A program made the translations under genes and the position numbers. A DNA stretch of 64,000 nt from Amorphophallus konjac (taxonomy: Eukaryota; Streptophyta; Magnoliopsida; Alismatales; Araceae): assembly GCA_022559845.1 (NCBI GenBank), contig CM040118.1:441438053-441502052 (forward strand). The letters are read 5' to 3'. Below are positions 1 through 11,013 of the stretch, piece after piece. Numbering within the stretch: position 1 is the first letter of the stretch; each line of letters starts with the position of its first letter. A model generated the notes under the pieces. It was not told the origin of the DNA. It worked only from the letters and a program-made list of their open reading frames with translations, and searched no databases.

Positions 1-1704
1 TTAATGAATGAACGCCATCTTACACAGTCGCTATTTACAATGATAAATATTAAGATTTTGGAATATTCTAGAATTAACGCATGTATGTAGTGTCGTTAAT
101 TCTTATTGGTTACTTGGAAAACTCTGTTATAATTAAGATTGAGCGACCCTCCAGAGAGCCGCTATATTCTGATATAGCGACCTCTGATAAGGCACCAATT
201 CTTCTCTCTCTCAATTTTATCACGTTTCTCAACCCATATCGCCGGTTTATTTGGCACTCTCATCTCACATCCGTAGATGGAGTCCCTGTTTTGATTCTAT
301 CAATCACACACTAACTCTCGGTGATGTTTGAACTCTCCGCAGGATATTCCTTCCTTCGGACTAGTGATTTCATCATAGAGACCTCCGTAAGTCTACACTA
401 GCCTTGGATTCCCTCAAGACAGCCGAGTAGGTTGTACCCTTAAAACCCATGACCCGTGTCTTGTCACGTCACTCTGAAGAAACGTGATGCTTTAGCACTC
501 ATAGAGCGTTGTTTCTGGCCTCTAATGAGAAGTCTATTCTGCCAGCAAATGGCGACACTGACTTGGGCGCCAGAAGGAATTGGTGACCAGTCCAGTGGCG
601 TTATTTCCCTGATATAGTAACCTAAGCCTTGGTGCTATTTCATCGAGCATGTACTATTCACAAGAATGGACGACCACGCATGCGGGCGCTATTTATGTAA
701 TTGGTGACGATTGAGTGGGCACCAATTATCCAGATTCATGACTTGTCTTGGTTTTTATGTAGTTTAACGGTGACTCATGCTTGTTCAAAGTTCTGCCCTT
801 GGACTCCTTCATTCGTAAAATCTACCTTATCATCCTATAATGGTTATTCCTTTGGAACTCTATATTGGTTATAACTATAGTGGATGTCTAGAATATACAT
901 GACCCAATGCCTACGTATATAGGGCCCAATCTGGCCCTGGGAGGAGCACCCGAAAGTACTTGTGTCCATGGGAGTTGATTGATCACAGTGTGACATTGCA
1001 CCGAAGTGCATTACTAGCTTGATTTATGACATTCCACTACTCGTACTTGACTTGACATGACATGACTTGTTTGGCCCGGAATGGGTATTTACTTGCTTGA
1101 TATTATAATAGCCAATTCATGTGACATGACTTGATATATTTACCTACTTGACCATCTTGGTACATTTTTCATGATTATCTTGAAATCTTGCTAGTTCATT
1201 TCTATTAACTCTTGATACACACTCTCTCTCATCATTTTCATGCGTACATGCATGACTAGAATTGCATTCATGTAACATGTAATTACTTAAAGCAAGTTTG
1301 TACTTGAGATATAATTCCTACTGAGCGTTCGCTCACTTAGTGTTTTCCCCTATTTTTTTCAGGTAACTCCGATGACGAGAATCAATCGGATGGGAATGGA
1401 AACGAGTAAAGAGTGTAGAGCCATTTCAACTATCGATGCCGTTATCTAGTCGTGTCTTTTTCCTATTTCTTGGGTCTATCATTGTAATTTTCTTTTATTG
1501 AGTCAAGATTATCCTTTAGTACTTTTTCTAAAGAGGAGATTATGTAATTGATTTATCTTAATGGTTATTATGAATAAGTTAAATTTGGTTATCTTGCAAT
1601 GTGCGCATCTCTATATATAAGGTCGAATTCCTTATGCTCTGATTGACATGAATGATATCAACTCGTCACGCATACCGGGTTCCTTCCGCGCTCGAGATGT
1701 GACA
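1..1704 (+). repeat. LTR-retrotransposon-derived non-coding DNA (left edge, truncated)
   Basis: No credible protein-coding gene is visible. Near 1320-1375 there is a stretch typical of plant Ty3/gypsy LTRs: a GAGCG..CGCTC-like hairpin, a pyrimidine run and CAGGTAA, followed about 330 bp later by an end-like TGTGACA at 1698-1704. The left end lies outside the window, no paired LTR was found, and the family is not identified. Confidence 0.35.
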
Positions 1705-2345
1705 CTTAAGGACGTTAAAGACCGGCTCTACCTGGTTAAGACTCGCTCCAGAATCCGACAGCACTTCATCACAAGCTCCAAAAAGCTCCTTCTCCAGCCA
1801 TGAAGTCAAGGGTTCTATTTATAGATCCCCAAAACCCTAGCCTGAGTTGAAGGGATAATAGCGAGAAAAGAGCCCTGAGACCTGATAAATCTCGTAGATA
1901 ATATTCCCATGAGTCTCCAGAACTGATCAGAACCTCACGAGAATCAAAATATGGAGAGAAAATGCTAGACCAAGGACTCTGTTCGACTACGGATAGAGAG
2001 AGAAAAGCCAGGCTGGGTAGGACTCTCGGTCCAGAGAGGCGGTCTCGCGATAGGCCGCCACCGTAAAGTAGCGGTCTATCGCATGACTGCTATTCTGGTA
2101 GCCATTTTTTAAAAAAATAAAAAAAATATAAATATGCGTATTTATCCCAAGATCAAGCCTTACACAGGCCCATTAAGCCCAAATCACGACTCATGCAAGA
2201 AAATGAGCCCAACCAGGGAGAAAAATCGATAAAAGTAGGCCCAAAACCAGTCCAAAATGACCCAATAAGTAGGGAATAACCTGGGACATCATAACTGTGG
2301 ATAAGAGAATGACACAACTCGTAGGCATAAAACGGGTGTCAACAG
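1705..2345 (-). repeat. Possible minus-strand LTR promoter segment
   Basis: Read on the minus strand, this segment starts with TGTTGACACC (ending at 2345) and contains a TATA box followed by a transcribed-leader-like sequence. It may be a short LTR in minus orientation. No direct repeats flank it and no partner LTR is present, so this is only a suggestion. Confidence 0.25.
1816..1823 (-). promoter_or_regulatory. TATA box on minus strand
   Basis: TATAAATA reads on the minus strand inside the possible LTR segment, with a GC-richer leader downstream. It fits a plant Pol II core promoter, but no gene follows it. Confidence 0.35.
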
Positions 2346-3821
2346 GCCTTAGGGTCATGTCTGTGCTTGTTGTTTGGGCCTGTAGTGGTTGGCTTCTGTC
2401 CAACTTTGTGTGACGGATTGAGGCCGTGTTGTATTGGGGTTTGAATGCATACGTGGACACTCCGATGGTTTCATGTGAGACTACGGGTTTAGTGTTTTAT
2501 CGTAGCACTGCCTTGAGGGCATATCGAGGATGGACCAAGCAAGGATAGCCTAGTATGCGCAGCGCTCATAGAGCAGAGGGGAGGATAGCCTAGAGCGTAA
2601 GCGCCTTGGTTAGGGCAAGTGTACATTGCTATTGGGTGCAGTGGTGCATACCCCGTGTCAGGTTGTAGGACATGGCTGTGCTGTGGGGCACAGAGGCACG
2701 GAACCTAGCCAGTCCCATGGAGAGGTGTGTTTGTGTGTCTCACTACCCCACTCGAGGATAGAGTGTAGGCCCTGTGCGTGAGTCTTGTGTATATGAGGGT
2801 CGAGTGATGCCATGTTGAGGGAGCTTACCTACAGCATTGTCGTAACCCTCTTGGCACACTAGCCGGTGTTTTCTACAATGGCAAGGTCGTGGCTTTCTGA
2901 CAGAGTTGTCAAGATTTTCTTTCCTTTCAAGACTGAGGTTTTCCCCGTCATTGAGGCCATAGTTCTCTCAAGGGTGGCTATAGTGTTCTTAACTGCGTGG
3001 TCTGGGCTGTGGTTTTCATCAGTGAGGACATGTCTTCACGACAAAGGTGTTGTGGGTTTTCTCGATAGCATAGCCATGGTTTTGCCCTATGGTTCAATGG
3101 TTCTGTCTATGGGGTTGAGGTTTTCCCGTTGTACATAGGAGTAGCTTACAGTATTGTGTTCTACTGGCTATTGTATCTAGTGATGTCCTTGCTACTGTTG
3201 TTGCTCCTATTGTTGTTACTATTGCTTTTCATGCTGCTATTATTGTTAGAGTAATGCTTGGTACCCATCTTGGGTGTTTACCCGTTCGGGACAAGATTGG
3301 CTCATGGGGGTGGGTGCAATGCACATGCCCCCATGTGGCCAATCCCATCTCGAATGGGTAACCACCCAAGACGAGGATTAAGTGTTTATTTTATTGTTGT
3401 TGTTTATTACCGTCGTGTGGTGGTAGGAATCCACATAACCCCTACTGAGATAATGAGATGAGGCTCACCCCTTGTTTTTAAGTGCGACAGCTCCTCCATA
3501 AGATACGGAGGATTGGTACAGTAGTTCTTAGTGCTAGCTTGTCAGAGCACGACGTATGCCTTGTGTCAGTGTATACTTCATTTCTTGTTAACTATGCATG
3601 TGGACTAGACTATGTAGTATGTTTGTTTAATTATAAAATGTTAATTTTAGTTTAATTATTTAATTAATAAATTATGTAGTTAATTACTGCATTTATTTTA
3701 CGTTCAGATGCACTCCCGCAACATTAAGAATAACCCTTCTGAGTCCCGCGACTCGTGGGTAGCGGGCTGAGATTCGGGTTACGTCGGCTCCTTTCCGGTA
3801 CTCGGATCTTAGGTCGTGACA
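2346..3821 (+). repeat. LTR-like fragment related in style to the LTRs of element C
   Basis: No gene is visible. At 3436-3470 the block ACCCCTACTGAG followed by ATGAGGCTCACCCCT closely parallels the block found on the minus strand of element C's LTRs (around 23470-23515). A GTCGTGACA end at 3813-3821 also resembles the GTCGTCACA end of C. It is probably the 3' part of a related LTR. Its left boundary and TSD were not found. Confidence 0.4.
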
Positions 3822-4103
3822 CCAACGACCCTCCACACTCTAGCAGCAACTCCGATAGTCAGTGACGGCTCAGCTTAGCTCAAGCATCGATGGGATAAAT
3901 TTTATCAGGCATCTCCCCTTTGATTTCTGCAATTTTTCCTTTTATTTATGTATTTTTTCTTTATTAAGTTAGTTATTTAGGTCTAGGTACCTAGGTTTGC
4001 AGTTGGATCATGGCCACCTTATGTTCACCCCTCCCTGAGACAGCATGGTCTTTTATCGTTTGTAAAGGGGAAATTTGGTCTTGTATTCACCCCTGATCTC
4101 ACC
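3822..4103. other. Unassigned intergenic DNA
   Basis: AT-rich sequence without a supportable ORF, RNA gene or repeat pair. It lies between the LTR-like fragment and the TATA box at 4104. Confidence 0.4.
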
Positions 4104-4110
4104 TATATAA
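4104..4110 (+). promoter_or_regulatory. TATA box upstream of proline-rich ORF
   Basis: TATATAA followed about 30 bp downstream by a likely start region and then a CT-rich leader (4180-4300), as is common in plant 5' UTRs or LTR leaders. It could be a host promoter or the promoter of another LTR. Confidence 0.4.
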
Positions 4111-4300
4111 GGAGGCCCAGGGCGCTCCCATCCACAATAGAATTCATTTTGGAAAAGAAAACTCCCAAGTTCCCTTGTGACTCTCTCCCTCTCTCTCTAG
4201 TTCTCTCTTCACTATCCCTCTAGCTCTTTCTCTCTATCCCGCCCTCCTTTCTCTGTCTATCTCGTCCTACGCACCCCCTCTCCTCCACCTCTTAACCACC

Positions 4301-4717
4301 TTGGCAATGCCCTTAGCCACCTCATCCCCTCCCCTCCTACTTGGGAATCCACCAAGGATTGCCTTTCCTAGCCTAGTTCCCCAAATCACTCCCTCCCCCT
4401 TATTTTCCCTTTACTTTCCCACTAAATCTTCCATCATTCCAGCCCTCCCTTCCCTTCTTCAAACCCTCCCTTTCCTTTCCCACAACCCTAATTCAAATCC
4501 CTCCCTTATTCTCCATCCACTACCATCTCCACCTAGGGAAAACTTTCCCTCCTCTCCACCCTCCCAGAACTGGCCGCCCTATCCCTTCCAACCCAGACTG
4601 CAGCCCCCATCTCCTCCCCTCCCTCTGGCCAAGCAGCAACACCCTCCCACTCCCTCTAGACCCCCACCCCCCTTCACCCCTAGCCCCCTCGGTTGGGCAT
4701 GTGTAGAACATGTTTGA
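4301..4717 (+). other. Proline/serine-rich ORF cut by element A (doubtful gene)
   Basis: An open frame with ATG about 190 bp downstream of a TATA box encodes a low-complexity Pro/Ser/Leu-rich product with no domain I recognise. The composition follows the C-rich DNA (CCC, CTC runs), so it may be translated leader rather than a real protein. The LTR of element A begins at 4700, inside the frame, so any protein that existed here is truncated and the last residues are LTR sequence. Confidence 0.2.
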
Positions 4718-4883
4718 TTCTATTGTTGTTTTAATGATGTCTGACTATGATGCATTGATGAGCCTTATATGGATTTGATAATGCCAACATGTATAAGTTT
4801 TATATCAAAGTCAGCATAACCATGTGAAGATAAAAAAAGATATAATGAGATATGATGCATTGAACCAAATGAGCTTCAGCGGT

Positions 4884-5602
4884 GTCGACCTCGCGAAGCT
4901 ATGTGTCGACCTCACGAAGCTGTATGGTATGAATAAGGCCAGCCAAGTCAAGGTGCAAAGGCATAGGTATGCACAGAATCCAAGGAGCTATGCATATGGT
5001 GGAACTTAGTTAAAGTTGAGCAGAATTCAGATAAGAAGTGCAATCTCTTAAAGGACAGGTCGACCTCACAGTCTAGCTGCCTCGACCTCAGAAAGAAGAA
5101 ACTCCAAGCAGTTCTTTGATGCTCCAACCTTACAACGTTGCTGCTCCGACCTCAAGTCTTCACAGTAGGTAGAAAATCCCAAACGAGCTTCAGTGGTGTC
5201 GACCTCACGAAGCTGTAGTGTCGACCTCACTAGATGCAACAGCCATCCGTCTAAAGAAATCTCTAAGGGTAGTGTCGACCTGATACTCTCAGGAGGTCGA
5301 CCTCAGAACCTCACAAAAAGCGTTATAAACGCTCCTCTTCATGGCTGCCTCGACCTCGTCATGCGGAGCATCAACCTCACTAGCTTCAAACCACTGGCAG
5401 ACAGGTCAACACCGTAAGAAGTGTTGACCTCACTCTATCAGGAGGTCGACCTCAGGGCTCTTCCAGAAAGCATTATAAATGTCCTTTTATAAAGTAGTGT
5501 TGACCTCACTATCTCAGCATGTCGACCTCATGGTGCTTCCAGAAGCCGTTGAAGATAGGACTTTACAAAGCAGTGTCAACCTCACCTCTCAGCAGGTCGA
5601 CC
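4884..5602 (+). repeat. Array of paired GTCGACCTCA boxes (LTR A)
   Basis: GTCGACCTCA and one- or two-base variants recur in pairs. Starts and spacings read: 4884/4905 (21), 5059/5081 (22), 5122/5144 (22), 5198/5220 (22), 5274/5296 (22), 5349/5370 (21), 5423/5445 (22), 5499/5521 (22), 5575/5596 (21). Successive pairs from 5122 onward start 74-76 bp apart. A further degenerate pair lies at 6919/6941 (22). The core GTCGAC is palindromic. It sits upstream of the TATA box, where enhancer-like repeats of LTRs are expected. Confidence 0.85.
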
Positions 5603-6008
5603 TCACTAAAGAAGAATCTCAAAATATTTTGACAGATCTATCCTTTCAAAAATGGTACGGAGGGTAGAAAGGTCCAACGTAAACCTTTAAAATGCACAGA
5701 TTTTGAGGTTTGGAGAAGACTTCTAGGACACACAAAGGTCCTTGTCAGTATAAGTGTCCATGGTAACTTCTTACTCCAAATATCTGTTAGTACCAAACCA
5801 TGGAAAAGGGTCTCTCACTGCCAACTCTGTCACCTGCGCCAGCTTGCAAGTAGTGTGACTGAAAGGGAAAATATCCATGAAAAAAAGACGCCCTCTCTGC
5901 TAATAGAAAGAAAGGTTTTGAAGGTTTCATTGGTCAAACCCCTTTGTTTATTTCACATATTCAAATCTACAAGGGAAATGAAGGGAAAATCGTCTGCCTT
6001 TTGTAGCC

Positions 6009-6016
6009 TATAAAAA
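6009..6016 (+). promoter_or_regulatory. TATA box of LTR A
   Basis: TATAAAAA lies in the middle of the LTR and is followed by a purine-rich leader (6060-6240), as in LTR B. It probably drives the genomic transcript of element A. Confidence 0.6.
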
Positions 6017-6449
6017 TGGACGGCCTTCCCTTGCATGAACGTGCTGCTGGAGTTCCAAGTTAGCCTACTGAAAGAGCAAATCGTGGGAAAGAGAGAAAAT
6101 AGAAGAGAAAGGAGAAGGATCTAGCCAGTCAACCAGCCAGCCCTGGTTCCTTTATAAAGAAAAGAAAGGAGTGTGGAAGAGCAGCCCAGTCCTAGTTCGA
6201 GTTCAACCAGTGGTGAGAAAGGAAGAAGAAACTGAAAGGAGTGCAGCCCCTCCTTACAGCCGGCCTGAGTTTGATAGAGCTTCAAGACTTTGATCTGAAG
6301 CCACCGTTGCCTTTTCCCCGTATTAGCTTTTCTGGTTTTACTTTTGTATTTGCAATCTTTAAACTATGGGGGTCCAGTGCCCTTGTGAGAGACCGGAAGT
6401 GTGGTTGCTGCACTTACAGCTTGTTGTTTTGTTTTGTTGATCTTATCCT

Positions 6450-6540
6450 TGTGTGTGCATGCGTGTGTGTGTGTGTGTGTGTGGTGTATCTCATCCTCGT
6501 GTGTGTGTGTGTGTGCGTATGTGTGGGGGGCGGGGGGGGG
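6450..6540 (+). repeat. TG microsatellite and G-run in LTR A
   Basis: Two TG/GT dinucleotide tracts (6462-6483 and 6500-6524) are separated by CATCCTCG and followed by long G runs up to 6540. This is low-complexity DNA prone to length variation. Confidence 0.85.
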
Positions 6541-6596
6541 TTGAAGATTTCATCCTCGTGTGTGGGTTGAGGACTTCATCCTCCTGTGGAGAAAGC

Positions 6597-6653
6597 CTCA
6601 CCGGATTTGGTGAGGGGTGGACGTAGGTCTGCGGCTTTGTAGACTGAACCACC
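6597..6653 (+). promoter_or_regulatory. Two adjacent conserved hairpins, LTR A
   Basis: Hairpin 1 pairs CTCACC with GGTGAG (6597-6614). Hairpin 2 pairs GGTGG (6616-6620) with CCACC (6649-6653) around GGTCT/AGACT and is followed by an A-rich stretch. The same order and spacing occurs in the LTRs of B and D with different but still pairing bases. It probably lies in the transcribed R/U5 part of the LTR. Confidence 0.6.
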
Positions 6654-7152
6654 TTAAAAATTTCTTGTGCAATGGGGTGTGCCTTGTGTGATTTATCCAT
6701 TTCTTCTTTCCCCCATTCACAGGACGGGCAGCATAAAGTGTTCTTGGAGTGCTTTATCAGCACTGACTTATGCATTTGTAGTTGCTTTTCCAACACACTC
6801 TATTACACTTACTTTACTCATGTAGGTAGCCTATTCATTCATCTGGTTTGAATCTTGTGAGATCTCTACAGACCAGTGCTGCAGATCTCCCTTGGCTCTG
6901 AACTTGCTCTAATGGAGTGCCGACCTCACTATATAGTGGTGTTGATCTCGGCTATAAGTGCATTGTGCTTTGCCATTTCCATTTGAGGTATTCCCTTTTG
7001 TTCCGCTGTGCATTGTGTCTAAAGTAGTCCATTTGTATTACAAGCAGTGGGTTCTTTTTTATGTAGCTAAGATTTTAATTGGGCCATTGTTTTAGAAATG
7101 ATCTATTCAACCCCCCCTTCTAGATCCATTGTACCCCTTGGGATCCAACAAT

Positions 7153-7164
7153 TGGTATCAGAGC
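7153..7164 (+). promoter_or_regulatory. Primer binding site, element A (tRNA-iMet)
   Basis: TGGTATCAGAGC is complementary to the 3' end of plant initiator tRNA-Met, as in Ty1/copia elements. It starts 2 bp after the LTR end. Confidence 0.9.
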
Positions 7165-7242
7165 CAAGCTCTGTGTTACCCAGATCCAACGATCTCCACA
7201 GAAAAATCTCGGTGCGCTTGTCGTTGTTTAATTCCTTGAACC

Positions 7243-9058
7243 ATGTTTGTGGATTGCTTACCGATGTTTGATGGCTCCAACTTCTCTATCTAGTGAGGTA
7301 GAATGTGCAAGTTTGTGATTGCTGCTGATCCAAACCTATGGACCTTAATTTCTCATGGGCCATATAAATTGCCTAAGGAGAAGTCCAAATGGACTAAGGA
7401 TCATAAATTGAAAAACAGAGATAATATCATGGTTCTAGAAATGATGAAAGCTGCCGTGAATTTTACTATCCTTCCTTCCTTATCTTCATGCAGCTCTGCC
7501 AAAGAAATCTTGGATGATCTAACTACCATCTATCAAAAGGAGAATTACAAATGCATGATGGCCAAAGGAAGTGATCAAACGAGCGATGGAGAATGTGAAG
7601 AGGTAAGCTCTATGTTTGAGAACTTCTCCGTAGAAGATTGGCAAAATACTTATGCTGAATTGCTTGACATGTATGAAAAATCAATAAAATAGAATAAATC
7701 TTTCAACAAGAAGTTAAATAATTCAGCTCATATTGATTTTGACAATGAAGGCTTGAAAGCCTTGAAATCTGAAAATGAAGATCTTAGAAATCAAATTGAA
7801 AAAGCAAAAAAGAAATTTAAAAATCTTGAGGAAGAAAACAATTTGATTCTTGAAAAATTGGAAGCTGTTGAGGTTGTAAATGCTGAACTTCAAGAATATC
7901 TTGAAAAATCTGAAACTCAAAACATGAAACTAAGAAAAAAGGGTGAACGCACATGTTCTCATAATTCTAGTTGTTTTGAGTGTTCTTTTGTGAAGGAATT
8001 GAATGAAGATCTTCACTCAGATCTTGAATGGCAGAATAACCTAATTGCTTCCTTAAGAGAAGAAAATAAAGACTTGCTGGAAAAGAAAATAGAACTTGAA
8101 CAAGTTGAGGAGGAGCTCAAAGAGAAATTAAGTTCAACACCCAATGTTGAAAAATATGTTGAGGAAATTGAAAATCTGAAAGAACAAAACATGAAGCTCA
8201 TTGAACTGAACACGGCCATGGCCGATAGATTGCTCTCTCTTGAGAAAGGAAATATGTCCTGGATAAAGCAGACTCAAAAAAATTGGAAACATTAGAAAGT
8301 GAGATGGAAAGTTTTAAAATTGTCAATAAAATGTTGAATGAGAAGGTTGTTTCTCATGAAGAAGAAATAGCCAGCTATGAGCTTCACATTTTAAACCTTG
8401 AGTCTGAAAATTTTGAATTAAACAACTCCCTAGCTGAATTTGTAAGTAGAAAGGATAGCTTAGATAAACTTCTGTGGAGTAAGGTGAACCTCCAAAGAGA
8501 GGGACTAGGCTACTATCCAGTGAATAAAAAGAGTTTTGAAAATAAACTCTACACATCTTTTGTGTGTAGTTTTGAATCAACCAGTAGATCAAACCCATCC
8601 TTGTTTCAGTTCACTGCCAAGAAAGGTCAAAAGCAACCTGCTACTCCGAAGAATGAGAACCAAACTGAAAAACTGAAAAAGGGTAATAATTTGTAGAACA
8701 AGCCCAAGAATTTTTCTACTACCACTGTACATCCTGTGCACAAATCTCCTGGACATTCACATGCACACACCAAGAGAATTTCCTATCATTATTTTGGTAA
8801 AATTGGGCATATAATGCATAACTGTCGTGCCTTGAAGAATGATGAATTGAGAGCAGGAAAGAACATGAGAAATAATGTAGGAAGCACTAGCCAGGGAAAA
8901 GTCTACGTTGGGAAGCAGCATGTTTAGCACACACCTGTTCAGAAGCTAAGAGATGGCCTGATGCGTCGACGCACCCCTCAGGACAGGTCGACACATTCCA
9001 TGACCGCAAGAAGAAAAACTCCTCCCTGCTACTTCCACTGTGAAAAGTTTGGCCATAC
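7243..9058 (+). pseudogene. gag: Element A gag, 5' portion (broken by B)
   Basis: This is the structural capsid protein of a Sirevirus-type Ty1/copia element. Recognisable parts are an N-terminal block (FDG..., DPNLW, ISHGPYKLP, KSKWT) aligning with the gags of B and D, an ENFS.EDW block, a long coiled coil (7750-8480) and a degenerate zinc knuckle near 8790 in which both leading cysteines are lost. A second knuckle at about 9030-9058 is cut by element B. Decay is heavy: adjacent stops TAG/TGA at 7291-7296, TAG at 7690, a frameshift near 8290, TAG at 8694 and 8925. A GTCGAC pair (8965/8987, 22 bp) lies within it. Confidence 0.8.
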
Positions 9059-9238
9059 TGTTGAGTCTTGTTGAATCTTTACATGTTTTGATGATGACAA
9101 CACTATAAGTCTTAGTGGTGTTCAAAAATATGTCTCTGTGAAAAATTAACAAAAATATTTTTCTGTGAAAGTGAACAAAGAATATTTCTTTATGAAGAAT
9201 AAACCTTCATTTCACTTCAGGTATTTTTCAGGGACTAT

Positions 9239-10120
9239 ATTCGTGTTGGTTGGCACTTCGTCTTGTTTGTGTATAACACCTCGTGTTGTACTGATTGTCT
9301 TCATGTCGTTTTCGTTTTAGTACTGTTTGTGTTTTCATTACGCCGTGTCGTCCTCTCGTACCTCGTGTTGTTCCTCTACTTCCACTATTTCTTCTCGTGT
9401 TGTTGAAGACATGTCTAACTCATGACTTCGTGTCATGGTTGCTAGACCTCGTGACCTTGTCGCTTTGTGACTTCACCTCGTGTCAATTCTTGTGTTTCAT
9501 CTTCGTGTTGTTTTAGTGTCTATGTCTTCGTGTTGTGTTTACGTCTTCGTGTTGGTCTGTCTTCGTGTCGTGGTCAGCCCGTGTCGTTTCACCTCGTGCT
9601 GTTCTCACTGACTTCGTGTTATTTTCAACTCGTGTCAGTTACTGTTTCATCTTCGTGTTGTTTTCAACTCGTGTCGGTTACTGTTTCGTCTTCGTGTTGT
9701 TTTCAACTCGTGCCGGTTCTATTTTTGTCTTCGTGTCTTCATGTTGTTTTTGTTTTCGTGTCTCCATGTTGTTTTTGTCTTCGTGTCTTCGTGTTGTTTT
9801 TGTATTCGTGATTTCGTGTTGCTTTTGTATTCGTAACTTCGTAGTGTTTGTTGTTACAGTGACACTTCGTGTCGTTCTCGTTTTACTTCGTGATGTTTTT
9901 TCATCTGACCTTGTGTCATGCTCTCCCTATCTCGTACTATAGTAATCTTGTCTACTTCGTGTCGTCCTTTTTCTACTTTGTGCTGTTCTCCTTCTACTTC
10001 GTGTTGTTTTCTTTCTACCTCGTGTCGTTCTCTTAGTAGTGTTCATTGTGTCACCACTGTATCTCATGTCGTTCTCTGTTTAGTGCACCTCTTGTCGTGT
10101 CCACTTACCTCATGCAGTTC
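9239..10120 (+). repeat. TTCGTGTTG/TTCGTGTCG array (LTR B)
   Basis: Dozens of copies of TCGTGTTG, TCGTGTCG and close variants fill the first 1 kb of the LTR. Spacings are irregular (about 15-25 bp, sometimes about 40), unlike the fixed 22-bp pairs in A and D. Open frames across it are Ser/Cys/Phe/Val-rich translation of the repeat and are not genes. Confidence 0.85.
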
Positions 10121-10311
10121 TAGTTCTTGTGGCACTCAAGGTTAATGATTCTTACCTCTTTGCAGGTCCGAGGTAGAACATTCATCGGTGTCTGGGTGCA
10201 CATGATCCGATACTGAAGGAACAAATACGAAAGGGGCACGTGGCAGGAAGGTTCTGGATCAAGCGTGTGAAGCATACGCACTCTGTACCCCATCCTCCTG
10301 CTGGCTGCTGA

Positions 10312-10319
10312 TATAAAAA
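10312..10319 (+). promoter_or_regulatory. TATA box of LTR B (5')
   Basis: TATAAAAA lies downstream of the repeat array and is followed by an AG-rich leader at about 10355-10440. The same box is in the 3' LTR at 19547-19554. Confidence 0.65.
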
Positions 10320-10960
10320 GAACAAAGGCTGGTCGAGCAAGAGTGAGCATTGAAGCCAAAAAGAAAAAGAGAGAGCAGAGAGAAAAAGAGGAAGAGAGCA
10401 GAGGAGAAAGAAAGAGAGATAGAAAGAGAGAGAGAGAGAGCTCGTGGAGAAGAAGGAAGAAGCTGCTTGAAGATCAGTCTTCACTGGACCGTGAATCAGA
10501 TCCAGGCCAGTCAGCTCCGTTGGGAGCCACATTGTGTATTTCATTTTTCAGCATTCTGTTTGCTGAAGTTACTTTCATTTCGTGTTTTTGTTTTCTTCCA
10601 TTTTCATCTGGTTATCTTGTTCTTCCGATAGCCCTGTTGGGGATCGGGTTCCTCCTGTTGGTTCAGGAGAAGGGAGATCTGATCTCCGGGTTGTAAGTGA
10701 CAGGTTGTCACTTGTGGGTTGCCCTCTAGTTAGAGGAAGGGAGGCTAGTCCTCCGGTTCTGGGCTTGTGGTTGCAAGTCCAGTGGTCCCTCCTGGTCTGG
10801 AGGAAGAGAGGTCTTCGACCTCTAGTTTCCAAGTGGCTGGGAGTCACTTGGGTGTCCCTCCGGTTGGGAGGAAGAGGGGAGGCTGTTCCCCTGGTCAAGC
10901 TGTGTGGCAGCAACTGTTTGCAGACTGAGTCTGCTGGGTTCTAGCGTTTGCTAGTGAAGC

Positions 10961-11013
10961 CTCACTCCGGTTGGGAGTGAGGGGTGGATGTAGGTCTGAA
11001 GGACCGAACCACC
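10961..11013 (+). promoter_or_regulatory. Two adjacent conserved hairpins, LTR B (5')
   Basis: Hairpin 1 (10961-10981) pairs CTCACTCC with GGGAGTGAG. Hairpin 2 pairs GGTGG (10983-10987) with CCACC (11009-11013) and has GGTC/GACC inside, then TAAAAATC. The 3' LTR copy is at 20182-20234. Confidence 0.65.

Larger units (their letters stand above)
4700..7150 (+). repeat. Element A 5' LTR
   Basis: About 2.45 kb. The start is set by TGTGTAGAAC and by a GTTTTAATGATG block 28 bp inside, which matches the GTTTTGATGATG block near the start of the LTRs of B and D. The end CAACA is followed by the primer site. It contains a GTCGACCTCA pair array, a TATA box, a TG microsatellite and the two hairpins shared with B and D. 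The run CAACCCCCCC near 7108 matches the CACCCCCCC run close to the end of the other Sirevirus LTRs. Confidence 0.75.

Noticed and set aside
9295..9942. Several open frames rich in Ser, Cys, Phe and Val in LTR B (and again at 18530-19177).
   Set aside because: They are the translation of the TTCGTGTTG array in an LTR and recur in both LTR copies; no domain or start context.
10343..10944. Arg/Glu-rich and related frames after the TATA of LTR B.
   Set aside because: AG-repeat leader and LTR hairpin region translated by chance; the 3' LTR copy has different frame lengths because of indels.
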